Shown here: positions 28,244 to 37,900 of the stretch, one piece after another
Position numbering within the stretch: the first letter of the stretch is position 1
Layout: every line of letters begins with the position of its first letter
From: UBA2336 sp031395485
GTDB lineage: Bacteria; Bacteroidota; Bacteroidia; Cytophagales; Cyclobacteriaceae
Reading direction: 5' to 3'
Assembly (NCBI GenBank): GCA_031395485.1
Contig: JANNUS010000005.1
Span: 1 to 64,000, forward strand
DNA: 64,000 nucleotides
Made by a program: the position numbers and the translations under genes
Notes under the pieces: model-generated
Database searches by the model: none
What the model was told of the DNA's origin: nothing
What the model saw: only the letters and a program-made list of their open reading frames with translations

Positions 28244-29065
28244 ATGCAGGATATAGATATTGCCGATTTAAAACGGATTGCCGAGCTTATTTACCAGAAG
28301 CATAATTATGACTTTCGGAATTATGCCATGTCATCCTTTAAAAGACGGGTATTGCGAATACTTGAACTTAAGAAACTCAGTGTCGATGCCCTCATTAAAA
28401 AACTTACTGAAAACCCAGCCTTTATAAATGAGTTCCTGGACGAGCTTACTGTAAATGTTACCGAGATGTTTCGTGATCCGGGCTTCTGGCGAATTATGCG
28501 AGAAGAAATTATTCCAGCTATTTTATTGAATCACAAACAATTTAAAATATGGCATGCCGGATGTTCATCAGGCGAAGAGGTGCTGTCAATGGCCATTATG
28601 TTAAAAGAGATGGGTATTTGGCAGGATGTACAACTTTTCGCTACCGACCTGGATACAGCCATTTTAGAACGAGCCAAATCTGCTACATACTCCATTAAAA
28701 ATATGGAGTTAAATGAAAAGAACTACATACGCTTTCAAGGAACCAGCTCAATAAAGAATTACTATAAAGAAGAAAACGGCATGGCCGTTTTTAATAAAGA
28801 TTTACTCGCGAATGTAACATTTCGCAAACACGATTTAGTGCTGGGCGAGGTGTTCAATAAATTTGATTTAGTGTTATGTCGCAATGTCATGATTTATTTT
28901 AATCAAACCCTGCAAAATGAAGTACTGAAAAAATTTCATGAAGGGTTATTTAAGTATGGTTATCTCGCCATCGGCTCGAAAGAGTCACTTATCTGGTGCG
29001 ATTATGCCAACCGCTTTATCGTGGTAAATAATGAAGAAAAGATTTACAAGAAAATAAAAGACTAG
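28244..29065 (+). CDS. cheR: CheR-type protein glutamate methyltransferase
   Basis: A 273-residue S-adenosylmethionine-dependent methyltransferase of the CheR family, which methylates glutamates on receptor coiled coils. The N-terminal helical domain (about 1-75; FRNYAMSSFKRRVLR) precedes the Rossmann domain with KIWHAGCSSGEEVLSMA for SAM, FATDLDTAIL and FDLVLCRNVMIYF. No TPR domain is attached. The window holds no chemoreceptor, CheA or CheW; the only coiled-coil candidates for a substrate are the two membrane GAF/PAS proteins at 26034 and 30454. It is followed 18 bases later by the cheB-like gene. Confidence 0.9.
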   Translation: MQDIDIADLKRIAELIYQKHNYDFRNYAMSSFKRRVLRILELKKLSVDALIKKLTENPAFINEFLDELTVNVTEMFRDPGFWRIMREEIIPAILLNHKQFKIWHAGCSSGEEVLSMAIMLKEMGIWQDVQLFATDLDTAILERAKSATYSIKNMELNEKNYIRFQGTSSIKNYYKEENGMAVFNKDLLANVTFRKHDLVLGEVFNKFDLVLCRNVMIYFNQTLQNEVLKKFHEGLFKYGYLAIGSKESLIWCDYANRFIVVNNEEKIYKKIKD

Positions 29066-29083
29066 AGCCGCTGCTTTCGCCTA

Positions 29084-29677
29084 ATGGATAAAATCAATTT
29101 AAATAACAGCTACAAAGCCGTTGTTATTGGCGGATCAGCTGGCAGTTTTCAGGGTATGGTTAAAATCCTCTCCCAACTGCCAAAAGGATTCCCATTGCCA
29201 ATCATCATGGCATTGCATCGGCTAAAGCATGTGCGGCATGGGTTTGTGGAGGCTCTGTCATTGAAAAGCATTGTTCCGGTAACGGAACCATACGATAAAG
29301 AACAAATAAAAAAAGGCGGAATATACCTAGCTCCGGCTAATTATCACATGTCGGTTGAACTTGGAAATAATTTCGCTCTATCTACCGAAGAAATGGTGAA
29401 TAATTCAAGACCGGCAATTGATATAACCTTGGGTTCATGCGCGTATGTATACAAAGACAAACTGATTGGAATATTATTATCAGGTGCCAATCGGGATGGT
29501 GCCCTCGGTATGAAACATATTAAAGACCGTGGGGGCTTAACCATCGTTCAGGATCCTGCCGAGTGCATGATTGAAACCATGCCGAAAGCAGCTTTAGCTA
29601 TTACACCAATAGACAGAGTGTTAAAGGTTGATCAAATTATAGAGTTTTTTAAAGACTTAGATAAACAATACCGATGA
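29084..29677 (+). CDS. Stand-alone CheB methylesterase domain
   Basis: A 197-residue protein equal to the catalytic domain of CheB, which hydrolyses glutamate methyl esters or deamidates glutamine on receptors. The triad is Ser18 (IGGSAGS), His45 (MALHR) and Asp138 (SGANRDGALGM). The receiver domain that normally controls CheB is absent, so activity must be regulated another way or be constitutive. It sits between cheR and a membrane GAF protein, overlapping the latter by ATGA at 29674-29677. CheR/CheB pairs of this kind elsewhere accompany hybrid kinases; here none is present. Confidence 0.9.
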   Translation: MDKINLNNSYKAVVIGGSAGSFQGMVKILSQLPKGFPLPIIMALHRLKHVRHGFVEALSLKSIVPVTEPYDKEQIKKGGIYLAPANYHMSVELGNNFALSTEEMVNNSRPAIDITLGSCAYVYKDKLIGILLSGANRDGALGMKHIKDRGGLTIVQDPAECMIETMPKAALAITPIDRVLKVDQIIEFFKDLDKQYR

Positions 29678-30438
29678 TTAAGACATTCAAAGATTCAAAC
29701 AAGATTAACTTAATCCTGAGCATACTTTTCATCGCTGGCATTGCGACATCCGGCTATGCGTTATACCGGTTACCATCTAACTTGATGATCCCCCATGGAT
29801 TTCAGCCTGTCTTCAACAATCTGTATCTCATAATTGGAGTTTCGTTCTCAATAGGCGTTGCTGCCATAACGATGGCAATGCGTTACAAAAAAGAACTCGT
29901 GGTTTATCGGGATAAAAAAAATGAAGCAAGTCAGACAGACCTTGACTCCTCCGAATCAGCAAAAAGTACAATCAGCGTAGAACCCATAAAGGTAGCATTG
30001 CGCACCGCCAAGAATGAAAAAGAGATTCTCCAAAATGCATTGCAATCAATGTGTAAAGAGCTCGAAGCCGGACAAGGTGCTGCTTACCAGGTACAACAAG
30101 AAAACAATATTCGCTTTGTTGAATTGAAGTCTGGATATGCCTTAAGCATTAACGAAAACACGAGTACTCGTTACAATTTTGGAGAAGGGCTAATTGGCCA
30201 GGCAGCATCAAACGGGCAACTTCTGTACCTGGATGAAATTCCAGAAGGATACATTAAAATTATTTCGGGTTTAGGAAGTGCCTCTCCACGGTTTCTGCTA
30301 ATTGCACCCGTAAAACATCAAGACACTGTATTGGCGGTTGTAGAAATTGCATCGTTCACACCTTTTAGCTCAGATCAGCGGAAATTTGTTGAGCATGCAG
30401 CTCAACTTACAGCTGAAAAATTTTCAATTACTAAATAG
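29674..30438 (+). CDS. Membrane-anchored GAF-domain protein
   Basis: A 254-residue protein with two membrane helices (about 12-30 and 46-66), a short charged linker and one GAF domain (about 107-252) that makes up the rest of the protein. The GAF domain shares the pattern GEGLIGQ, EIPEGYIKIISGLG and VVEIASF with those of the proteins at 26034 and 30454. No output domain is attached, so it may act as a ligand-responsive partner for one of the larger proteins. It is translationally coupled to the CheB gene by a four-base overlap and lies 15 bases before the phosphatase gene. Confidence 0.75.
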   Translation: MIKTFKDSNKINLILSILFIAGIATSGYALYRLPSNLMIPHGFQPVFNNLYLIIGVSFSIGVAAITMAMRYKKELVVYRDKKNEASQTDLDSSESAKSTISVEPIKVALRTAKNEKEILQNALQSMCKELEAGQGAAYQVQQENNIRFVELKSGYALSINENTSTRYNFGEGLIGQAASNGQLLYLDEIPEGYIKIISGLGSASPRFLLIAPVKHQDTVLAVVEIASFTPFSSDQRKFVEHAAQLTAEKFSITK

Positions 30439-30453
30439 ACGCAACGGAATAAA

Positions 30454-33400
30454 ATGAAAGGAATTAAGATAAGTACAAAAATTTCGGCTCTGGTTATTCT
30501 CATTTCACTTGTCGCTGTTGGCGCAATCAGTTTCTTTACTTACGATTTTAATCTTAAGACCAACCGCGAAAAAATCACGAATAACCTAAACGTGATTACG
30601 GAAAGTCGTGCCTCACAAATTAACGCCTACTTTGATAAAATAACTCATGCGATTACCCTGCTACAGGCATCCGATGAACTAAGCGCCAGTGGTACACCCA
30701 CAGAAGCACCAGCCGATGAGTTTGGAGCAATGTTCGATATGGGGAGCGAAACAACTGTAGACTCCACTTCTGAGTCAACCGCAGAATCGCCTCTTGAAGT
30801 GTACCTGGCAAAGCAAAAAAATACTCTTGGCTTTGAGGAGATTTATACTACATCAAAAACAGGAGGTATAGCAACATCCACGGATACCAACCTTAAATCA
30901 GGTAACTTCATTGACCCTGATGGAACAAGCTTTGAGAATGGTTCAAGCAGCCTTCACTTCAGTTCCGTTTTTAAAGATAAGTCCGACTATTTTCTTTTTG
31001 CCTTAGCCCCCCTAGAAAGTTCAAATCAATTACTCATCGTAAAAATAAAACTAAATGCGCTTTACAAATCACTACAAGATTATCAAGGCCTTGGCGAAAC
31101 GGGTGAAATAGTATTGGCAAAGCAAGATCCTTCATCCAAAAAAATTATTTTAACTAGCCCCTTGCGAGCAGAACCAAATGCGGCACTAAAAATATTCGAA
31201 ATTGATAATTCGTCCGTTATTGGGTTAAGAAAAGCATTTGATGGAGAGGATGGAACGGGTATCTTTCTGGATTATCGGGGCACCAAATCGTTACAGGTTT
31301 GGAAAAAACTTTCTCTTTCGGGATGGGCCTTGTTAGGAAAAATAGATCAAAAAGAAGCAGATGGTGCCGCGGGGAGTTTAAAGAAAATATTTCTATACGC
31401 GAGTTTATGCATTGTTGCACTGGCAACACTGTTATCCATGATCTTTGCGAGGTCACTAACCTATCCGTTGCATTCTATGCAAAATACTATTGGCCTCGTA
31501 GCCGATGGTGTGTTACCCGAAAATATTGAAACAACAAGCAATGATGAATTTGGAAAAATGGCCGGCAAAGTAAATGACCTGGTTCATGCCCTTAAAAATA
31601 ATGCACAGTTTGCGCAACGTATTGGTGAAGGAAAATATGATACTGAATTTAAGCCGGCTAGTGAAAACGACTTGCTTGGAATGAGTTTAATAAATATGCG
31701 CCACAATTTGATTGAGAATGAGAGTAGAGATAAAGAAAGAAACTGGATCGTTCGTGGTGTAGCTGAAATAAGTGAGATACTGCGAATGCACGATACCCTT
31801 GACACGCTCGGTGAAGATGTGATTAAGTTTATTCTCGAAAAAATTGGAGCTATCCAAGGTGCATTTTATGTTGTAAATGAAGAAGGCGGAGAAAAAATTG
31901 TAGAAATGCGAGCTAGTTATGCTTATGGCCGCAAAAAATATTTACAGTCAAAATTCAAGTTTGCCGAAGGTTTAGTAGGTCAGTCGGCCATTGAAAAGAG
32001 TACCATACTACGAACAGAGATTCCTACAGACTACGTGACTATAACGTCTGGAATTCTTGGAGAACAACGACCAACCTGTGTTCTGGTTGTTCCGCTAATT
32101 ACCCATGAAGAAGTGTTTGGTATCCTGGAATTTGCAGGCTTCAAGAAATTTGATCCCTCACAAGTAAAATTTGTAGAAGAGCTCAGCTTAATTCTTGCGC
32201 GCACAATTTATAATATTAAAGTAAATGAACGGACGCGCCATCTGTTGGAAGAATCGCAGGAAATGAGTGCTGAGTTAAAGGAAAAACAGGAGGTTTTGCG
32301 CCAAAATGCAGAAGAAATGCAAGCAACGCAAGAAGAGTTAACCCGCAGCAATCAACGACTGGAAGAGCAAATAGAAGAAGTTAGCCGAACCCAAAAAAGG
32401 ATGCAGCTACTCTTGGAGAACGCCTCGGAGGTTATTACAATTTATGAAGACGATGAAACGATTCGCTATATATCTCCATCTGTAGAAACCATTTTAGGGT
32501 ATATTCAAAAAGAGATGATTGGAAGTCGAGACAACGAAAAAATACATGCCGACTATCGTGAAATTTTCCACGGCCTATTCCAGAAGATGCGCGAAAATCC
32601 CGATGAAAAAGTAACCGTTCAGTTCGAATACAAAACAAAACAAAGTGGATACATCTGGATTGAGGCGGCTGGTACAAATTGTATGTCAAACCCGGCTATT
32701 CATGGATACATTCTGAATTCACGCGACATCACTGAAAAACGAAGAGCTGAACAAGAACAACGAATGCGTAGTAAAATGCAGGCGTTATCGGAAAACTCAC
32801 CTGATCTGATTACACGTTTAGAGCAAGATGCTATATCGTATATCAATCCCGTGATTGAAGAATTTACGGGCAAGGCTCCTGCATTCTTCTTAAATAAAAA
32901 TGTAAAAGAGGTTGAATTGGATGCATCTATTCTTGAAGGCTGGCTTCGCATTGTAGAAGAAGTAAATAAATCGAATAATACAGTTGCCACTGAAATGGAT
33001 TTTCCTACCGAAGCGGGCAAGCGGGTAATGCAAGTAAATGCTATTCCGGAATACGATGAATCCAATAAAATTGAATCGGTATTGGTTGTTTCACACGACA
33101 TAACCGAACGCAAATTGATTGAACTTGAAATCCAAAATAAAAACAAGAAAATCACCGAGAGTATTAACTACGCCAAGCGGATTCAAAATGCCATTCTACC
33201 CAACAACAGAGTTATCGCGAAGTCATTGCCCGAGTCCTTCATATTATATAAACCTAAAGATGTAGTTAGTGGCGATTTCCCGTGGTACATGCAAATCAAA
33301 GATGATATTTATATCGCAGCCGTTGACTGTACAGGACATGGCGTGCCGGGCGCGTTGTTATCGTTGATAGGCTACTTCTTGCTAAACGATATTGTTCGCA

Positions 33401-33900
33401 GCCGCAAAATAACAGAGCCCGGAATTATTCTCGACCTACTGGATGAAGGCGTAACTTCCACGCTTCGTCAGGATGAGGATGCAACCACGAAAGATGGAAT
33501 GGACATTGCCCTGTGTAAAATCAATACAAATACACGTGAAGTTGAATATGCCGGAGCGCACCGTCCACTTTATGTTATGAAAAACGGAGCCTTGGAAGAG
33601 ATCAAGGGCAATAAATTTCCAATAGGTGGAGGCATATTTAAAAACCAGACGAATTTTACCAATACAAAAATTAAGCTTGAAAAAGGTGACTCTATTTACT
33701 TTAGCTCCGATGGCTTCCCCGATCAGTTTGGTGGCCCAGAGGTACGTAAGTTTGGCCCTAAAAAAGTGCGAGAAACCATTGAAAGGGTTCATAAAATGCA
33801 AATGAGCGAAGCTTCGGCCATTTTCGATGAAGAATGGGAAGGCTGGCGAGGAGAGACCAAGCAAATTGATGACGTTTTATTGATTGGAATCAAGTTTTAA
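30454..33900 (+). CDS. Membrane PP2C/SpoIIE-type phosphatase with HAMP, GAF and two PAS domains (SiaA-like)
   Basis: A 1148-residue signalling phosphatase. Membrane helices at about 10-27 and 312-332 enclose a large Cache-like periplasmic sensor. HAMP (about 333-390), GAF (about 442-589), coiled coil (590-655), PAS (650-762), PAS (770-885) and a SpoIIE/PP2C domain (about 912-1148) follow. Metal-binding residues are visible in SGDFPW (near 940), AAVDCTGHGVPGALLS (near 955) and SSDGFPDQFGG (near 1085). The family removes phosphate from Ser/Thr. The two following genes encode a SiaB-like kinase and a SiaC-like phosphoprotein, so this is the probable SiaA counterpart. The coiled coil is rich in Glu/Gln and is a candidate CheR/CheB substrate. 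Confidence 0.85.
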   Translation: MKGIKISTKISALVILISLVAVGAISFFTYDFNLKTNREKITNNLNVITESRASQINAYFDKITHAITLLQASDELSASGTPTEAPADEFGAMFDMGSETTVDSTSESTAESPLEVYLAKQKNTLGFEEIYTTSKTGGIATSTDTNLKSGNFIDPDGTSFENGSSSLHFSSVFKDKSDYFLFALAPLESSNQLLIVKIKLNALYKSLQDYQGLGETGEIVLAKQDPSSKKIILTSPLRAEPNAALKIFEIDNSSVIGLRKAFDGEDGTGIFLDYRGTKSLQVWKKLSLSGWALLGKIDQKEADGAAGSLKKIFLYASLCIVALATLLSMIFARSLTYPLHSMQNTIGLVADGVLPENIETTSNDEFGKMAGKVNDLVHALKNNAQFAQRIGEGKYDTEFKPASENDLLGMSLINMRHNLIENESRDKERNWIVRGVAEISEILRMHDTLDTLGEDVIKFILEKIGAIQGAFYVVNEEGGEKIVEMRASYAYGRKKYLQSKFKFAEGLVGQSAIEKSTILRTEIPTDYVTITSGILGEQRPTCVLVVPLITHEEVFGILEFAGFKKFDPSQVKFVEELSLILARTIYNIKVNERTRHLLEESQEMSAELKEKQEVLRQNAEEMQATQEELTRSNQRLEEQIEEVSRTQKRMQLLLENASEVITIYEDDETIRYISPSVETILGYIQKEMIGSRDNEKIHADYREIFHGLFQKMRENPDEKVTVQFEYKTKQSGYIWIEAAGTNCMSNPAIHGYILNSRDITEKRRAEQEQRMRSKMQALSENSPDLITRLEQDAISYINPVIEEFTGKAPAFFLNKNVKEVELDASILEGWLRIVEEVNKSNNTVATEMDFPTEAGKRVMQVNAIPEYDESNKIESVLVVSHDITERKLIELEIQNKNKKITESINYAKRIQNAILPNNRVIAKSLPESFILYKPKDVVSGDFPWYMQIKDDIYIAAVDCTGHGVPGALLSLIGYFLLNDIVRSRKITEPGIILDLLDEGVTSTLRQDEDATTKDGMDIALCKINTNTREVEYAGAHRPLYVMKNGALEEIKGNKFPIGGGIFKNQTNFTNTKIKLEKGDSIYFSSDGFPDQFGGPEVRKFGPKKVRETIERVHKMQMSEASAIFDEEWEGWRGETKQIDDVLLIGIKF

Positions 33901-33963
33901 CCAATAAAAAAACGTGTTTTTGATACAAAACTTAATAAATTTCGAAACTCAAATAACCTACCC

Positions 33964-34515
33964 ATGAATTATATCTATGACCTGCATCGCACCATGATGT
34001 CGCAGAATCTGATTCTGGTGTACCAGGGTGATTTTACCCAGGAAACCACCAAGTCTATTCTTACCATGGCTGAACGAAACCTTGATTCTTCTGGTGAAGA
34101 GTCAGCTATAAAACGCAAGGTATTCAATGTCATGGTAGAAGCTTTGCAAAATATTGTAAAACACAGTGATGAGATGGTTGACGGAGCGATTCGTAGTCAT
34201 GCAGCTATCTTTCTGATTGGAAGAGAGCCCAACCGCTTCTCCATCATGTCTGGCAACCCCATTCGTAAAACAAATATTGCCGGACTCCAGAAAAAATTAG
34301 ATCAAATTAATACGCTTGACAAAGAAGGATTAAAGGATCACTATAAAGAGATAATAAAAAATACTACCATCTCTGATAAAGGTGGTGCAGGTTTAGGCTT
34401 TATTGATATGGCACGTAAATCAGGTTCTAAATTAGAATTCTCTTTTCCAGAGATGAATGCCGAATACTGTTTCTTTTGCCTTAAAGTAAGTGTACCCCGC
34501 GAAAGTGAAATTTAA
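33964..34515 (+). CDS. SiaB-like Ser/Thr protein kinase (DUF6272)
   Basis: A 183-residue protein matching the SiaB/DUF6272 family, which has an HATPase-like fold related to anti-sigma-factor kinases. The N-box-like VEALQNIVKHS (about 60-70) and a G-box-like GGAGLGFIDMAR near residue 142 support ATP binding. In Pseudomonas aeruginosa SiaB phosphorylates the small protein SiaC, and SiaA reverses this. Here the gene lies between the PP2C phosphatase gene (63 bases upstream) and the SiaC-like gene (28 bases downstream), the same functional trio. Activity on the neighbouring protein is inferred from family knowledge. Confidence 0.85.
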   Translation: MNYIYDLHRTMMSQNLILVYQGDFTQETTKSILTMAERNLDSSGEESAIKRKVFNVMVEALQNIVKHSDEMVDGAIRSHAAIFLIGREPNRFSIMSGNPIRKTNIAGLQKKLDQINTLDKEGLKDHYKEIIKNTTISDKGGAGLGFIDMARKSGSKLEFSFPEMNAEYCFFCLKVSVPRESEI

Positions 34516-34543
34516 TGTTGAACCATAATACAACACAATAACC

Positions 34544-34906
34544 ATGGAAATTTTAAACCTAGAAGGAGCTGAAGATACCCCGAAAATTATTCTGGATAAG
34601 AAGAATGGTATCTTTGAAATATCTGGCCGTTCACTGCCTGAAGACTCAGCCGAATTTTACAGGCCCGTGTTGGAGTGGATTGGCGCCTACGCAAAAGAAC
34701 CCAATGGTTCTACCGAGTTTGTTTTTAAGCTCGAATATTTTAACACCGCCTCGTCAAAACTAATTCTTGATGTACTCTCTGCTCTGGAGGATATTCAGAG
34801 TATGAAAATAATGTGGTACTATCATGAAGATGATGAAGATATGGAAGAAGCCGGTCAGGAGTTTTCAGAACTGGTAGAAATACCTTTCGAATTTAAGACG
34901 TATTAA
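34544..34906 (+). CDS. SiaC-family phosphoprotein (DUF1987)
   Basis: A 120-residue protein of the DUF1987/SiaC family, an anti-sigma-antagonist-like regulator. The conserved segment LEYFNTASSK places Thr68 at the position that, to my knowledge, is phosphorylated in Pseudomonas SiaC (also Thr68). GIFEISGRSLPEDSAEFY at the N-terminus is the other family signature. In Pseudomonas, unphosphorylated SiaC binds and activates the diguanylate cyclase SiaD. No GGDEF protein is encoded in this window; the next gene is a TerB-ABC transporter, a possible alternative target. Confidence 0.88.
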   Translation: MEILNLEGAEDTPKIILDKKNGIFEISGRSLPEDSAEFYRPVLEWIGAYAKEPNGSTEFVFKLEYFNTASSKLILDVLSALEDIQSMKIMWYYHEDDEDMEEAGQEFSELVEIPFEFKTY

Positions 34907-34921
34907 TTATAACCATCTTTA

Positions 34922-34979
34922 TTAATCGTTATTTGTTAATCGTAGAATTCTTATACATCGATTAGCGGGTAACGATTAA
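34922..34979 (+). repeat. Imperfect 21-base inverted repeat before the ABC transporter gene
   Basis: The left arm at 34922-34942 and the right arm at 34959-34979 pair at 16 of 21 positions: TTAATCGTTA pairs with TAACGATTAA, a central five-base mismatch follows, then TAATCG pairs with CGATTA. The loop is 16 bases. The right arm is followed by CTTTTTA and the ATG at 34989, so the hairpin could act as an attenuator between the SiaC-like gene and the transporter gene. It could also be a dispersed repeat. Confidence 0.55.
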
Positions 34980-34988
34980 CTTTTTATT

Positions 34989-37900
34989 ATGAGTGAAGAA
35001 ATCCTCAAAGCGCTAACCCAGCTTTTTGCCATCATTACTAAACAAGATGGCGGTGTCTCCGAGAATGAACGTCAGTTTGTTATCAACTTTTTTCAAACCG
35101 AACTTGATCAGGATTCCCTTAAAGAATACATAGACCTGTATGATGAATTTTCAGGATACGGAAAAGCTGATGAAGAGGGTAAAAGCAAACTAACCTCCGT
35201 TAAAGACTCTGTTAAAACACTTGGGATTTGTAAAAAAATTAACAAAACTCTTACCCAGAAACAAAAAGTAGTTGTACTCATAAAATTATTGGAACTCGTT
35301 GGGTCCGATAAAAATTTCACACACCAGCGCATGGAAATTATAAACACTGTATCTACGGTGTTTAATATCCAGAAAGAAGAAAACACACTCATTGAGCGAT
35401 TTATTGTTTCCGAAGATCCAAAGTCACTGGACTTTGTAGACATTTTGCTTGCGAACAAAGACGAAAAGACAGATACAGGTAAACTTTATAAGCACGCACA
35501 CGTGCACATTGAAGGTAACCTTATTTTCATGCGCGTGCGTAGCGTAGACATGTTCTTCACAAAATATATCGGTGAGGAATTAAATATGCTTAACGGCTTT
35601 ACAATGCAGCGAAATAGAGTTTACCTTTTTTCGCATGGTAGCACCATTAAAACTCAGGCGGGCGATGCGCTATATTACAGCGACTTAGTACGCGATTATA
35701 ATGAAGAAATAAAAACTACCAAACTATCCTTCAACGCTAACATTAAAGAATTTAAGTTTCCGAATGGTGCTGTTGGTTTACGCGATGTTGTAGTATCAGA
35801 AGGGCCTGGAAAATTAATTGGCATTATGGGAGCCAGTGGTGCTGGAAAAACCACCCTGTTACATGTTATGGCTGGCCTAGGCAAGCCAAGTCAAGGGCAA
35901 GTTGTGATTAATGGATTTGATATAAATTCCCAAAAAGATAAAATACACGGTGTAGTCGGATACGTTTCTCAGGATGACCTACTTATTGAAGAGCTTACTG
36001 TTTATGAGAATCTATATTATAACGCTAAACTATGCTTTGCAGATTTTTCTGAAGAACAACTGGGCAAGCGTGTAATGGAGGTGTTGGAAAATTTAGGCCT
36101 TGATCAACGTAAAGACTTGAAAGTTGGCAATCCCCTTGAAAAAACAATTAGTGGTGGCCAGCGTAAACGCTTAAACATCGCATTAGAATTAATACGGGAG
36201 CCAGCAATTCTTTTTTTAGATGAACCCACCTCGGGGCTTTCCTCGCGCGATTCTGAAAATGTAATAGACTTACTTAAAGAATTATCGCTAAAAGGAAAAT
36301 TAATTTTCGTGGTCATCCACCAACCATCATCAGACATCTACAAAATGTTTGACAAGATGATTATTATGGATACGGGCGGATTTCCTGCATACTACGGCCA
36401 CCCCGTAGAGGCTGTTACCTACTTCAAAAAATCTACACACCAAGTAGACAGTAACAGAGGCCAATGCGAAACTTGTGGTAATGTTAACCCCGAGCAAATA
36501 TTTAACATCATTGAAGCAAAGGTGGTAGATGAATATGGCCAACCAACCAATAAGAGAAAAATCACACCCGTGCAGTGGCACGATTGGTATAAAGAAAGAT
36601 TTAAGTTCACCCCTGTTGAGGATGTAAAGGAAGAGCCTCCTCACTCCCTAAATCTGCCCAATAAGATTAAACAAACAGCAATCTTTATAACACGCGATGT
36701 ACTCTCGAAGCTAAGCAATAAGCAATATCTATTAATCAATCTTTTAGAAGCCCCGCTTCTAGCGCTTATCCTTACTTTCATAATTAAGTATAAGAGTGCG
36801 CCCGGTGGCGCAGACTATAGCTTTCGCTTCAATGACAATCTACCGGCATTTTTTCTTATGAGCATTGTCGTTGCTCTTTTCATGGGGCTTACCGTTAGTG
36901 CCGAAGAGATTATACGCGATAGAAAAATTCTAAAGCGTGAATCATTTCTTAACTTGAGTTGGAACAGCTACCTCCTTTCAAAGGTTATTATCCTGTTTAC
37001 ACTTTCTGGTATCCAAACACTGACCTTTGCTATTATCGGTAACTTGGTTTTGGAAATTGAGTGGAGTTTATTAATACCTTTTTGGTTCGTTTTGTTTACA
37101 ACTTCGTGTATGGCCAATGTGCTCGGGTTAAATATATCTTCAGCATTTAACTCAGCTGTTACGGTGTACGTTATGATTCCGCTTTTGCTTATTCCTCAAA
37201 TGATTCTCAGTGGCCTGCTTTTTAGTTTTGATAAGCTAAATAGCATTATAAGCACCAAGGGAAAAGTTCCGCTTGTCGCAGATATGATGGCATCTCGCTG
37301 GGCATACGAAGCGATGGCTGTTTATCAATTCAAAAACAACTCTTTTGAAAAACCATTTTATAGCTATGAGAAGGTAGAATCACAATCTGATTATAACTCA
37401 TCGTTTCTTGTTGACAAACTCACTGAAAAAAGAAGGCACATCAATGAGAATATTAATTCCACGAATGATTCTACACTTCGCGTTGTGTTGACTAACCTTG
37501 AACTAATCCGTACAAGTATTAAAGATGATTACTTTAAAAAAGGACTGGAGAAAATTGAGCTGCAATCTCCTTGGTCATTAAAAATATACACCCCTGAGTT
37601 CAACATAATTTTAGAAAATTACCTTACTTCCTATAAGCAATTCTATCAGGGCATCTACAACAAGGCTGTTGCTGCGCGTGAAAAACTGATTTTCGACATG
37701 GAAAATGAAAAAGGTAGTGATTACAAGGTTTTTGAATATAAGAATAAATACTACAATGAAAGCCTGGCCGATTTAGTTAAAAATGTCTCAGCCAAAACAA
37801 GAATTCTTGAATATAAGGGAGAATTAGTTCAACAAATTAATCCTGTTTTTGTTCAGCCAAAGCCTAAAGGCCTGCTGGATTACAGGGCTCAATTTTTTGC

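Noticed and set aside
30454..33900. Idea that the large sensor is a histidine kinase or diguanylate cyclase
   Set aside because: No H box, ATPase or GGDEF motif; the C-terminus has SpoIIE/PP2C metal-binding motifs.
36330..36644. 104-residue minus-strand frame within the transporter gene
   Set aside because: Antisense to a conserved ABC domain linker, with no family features.
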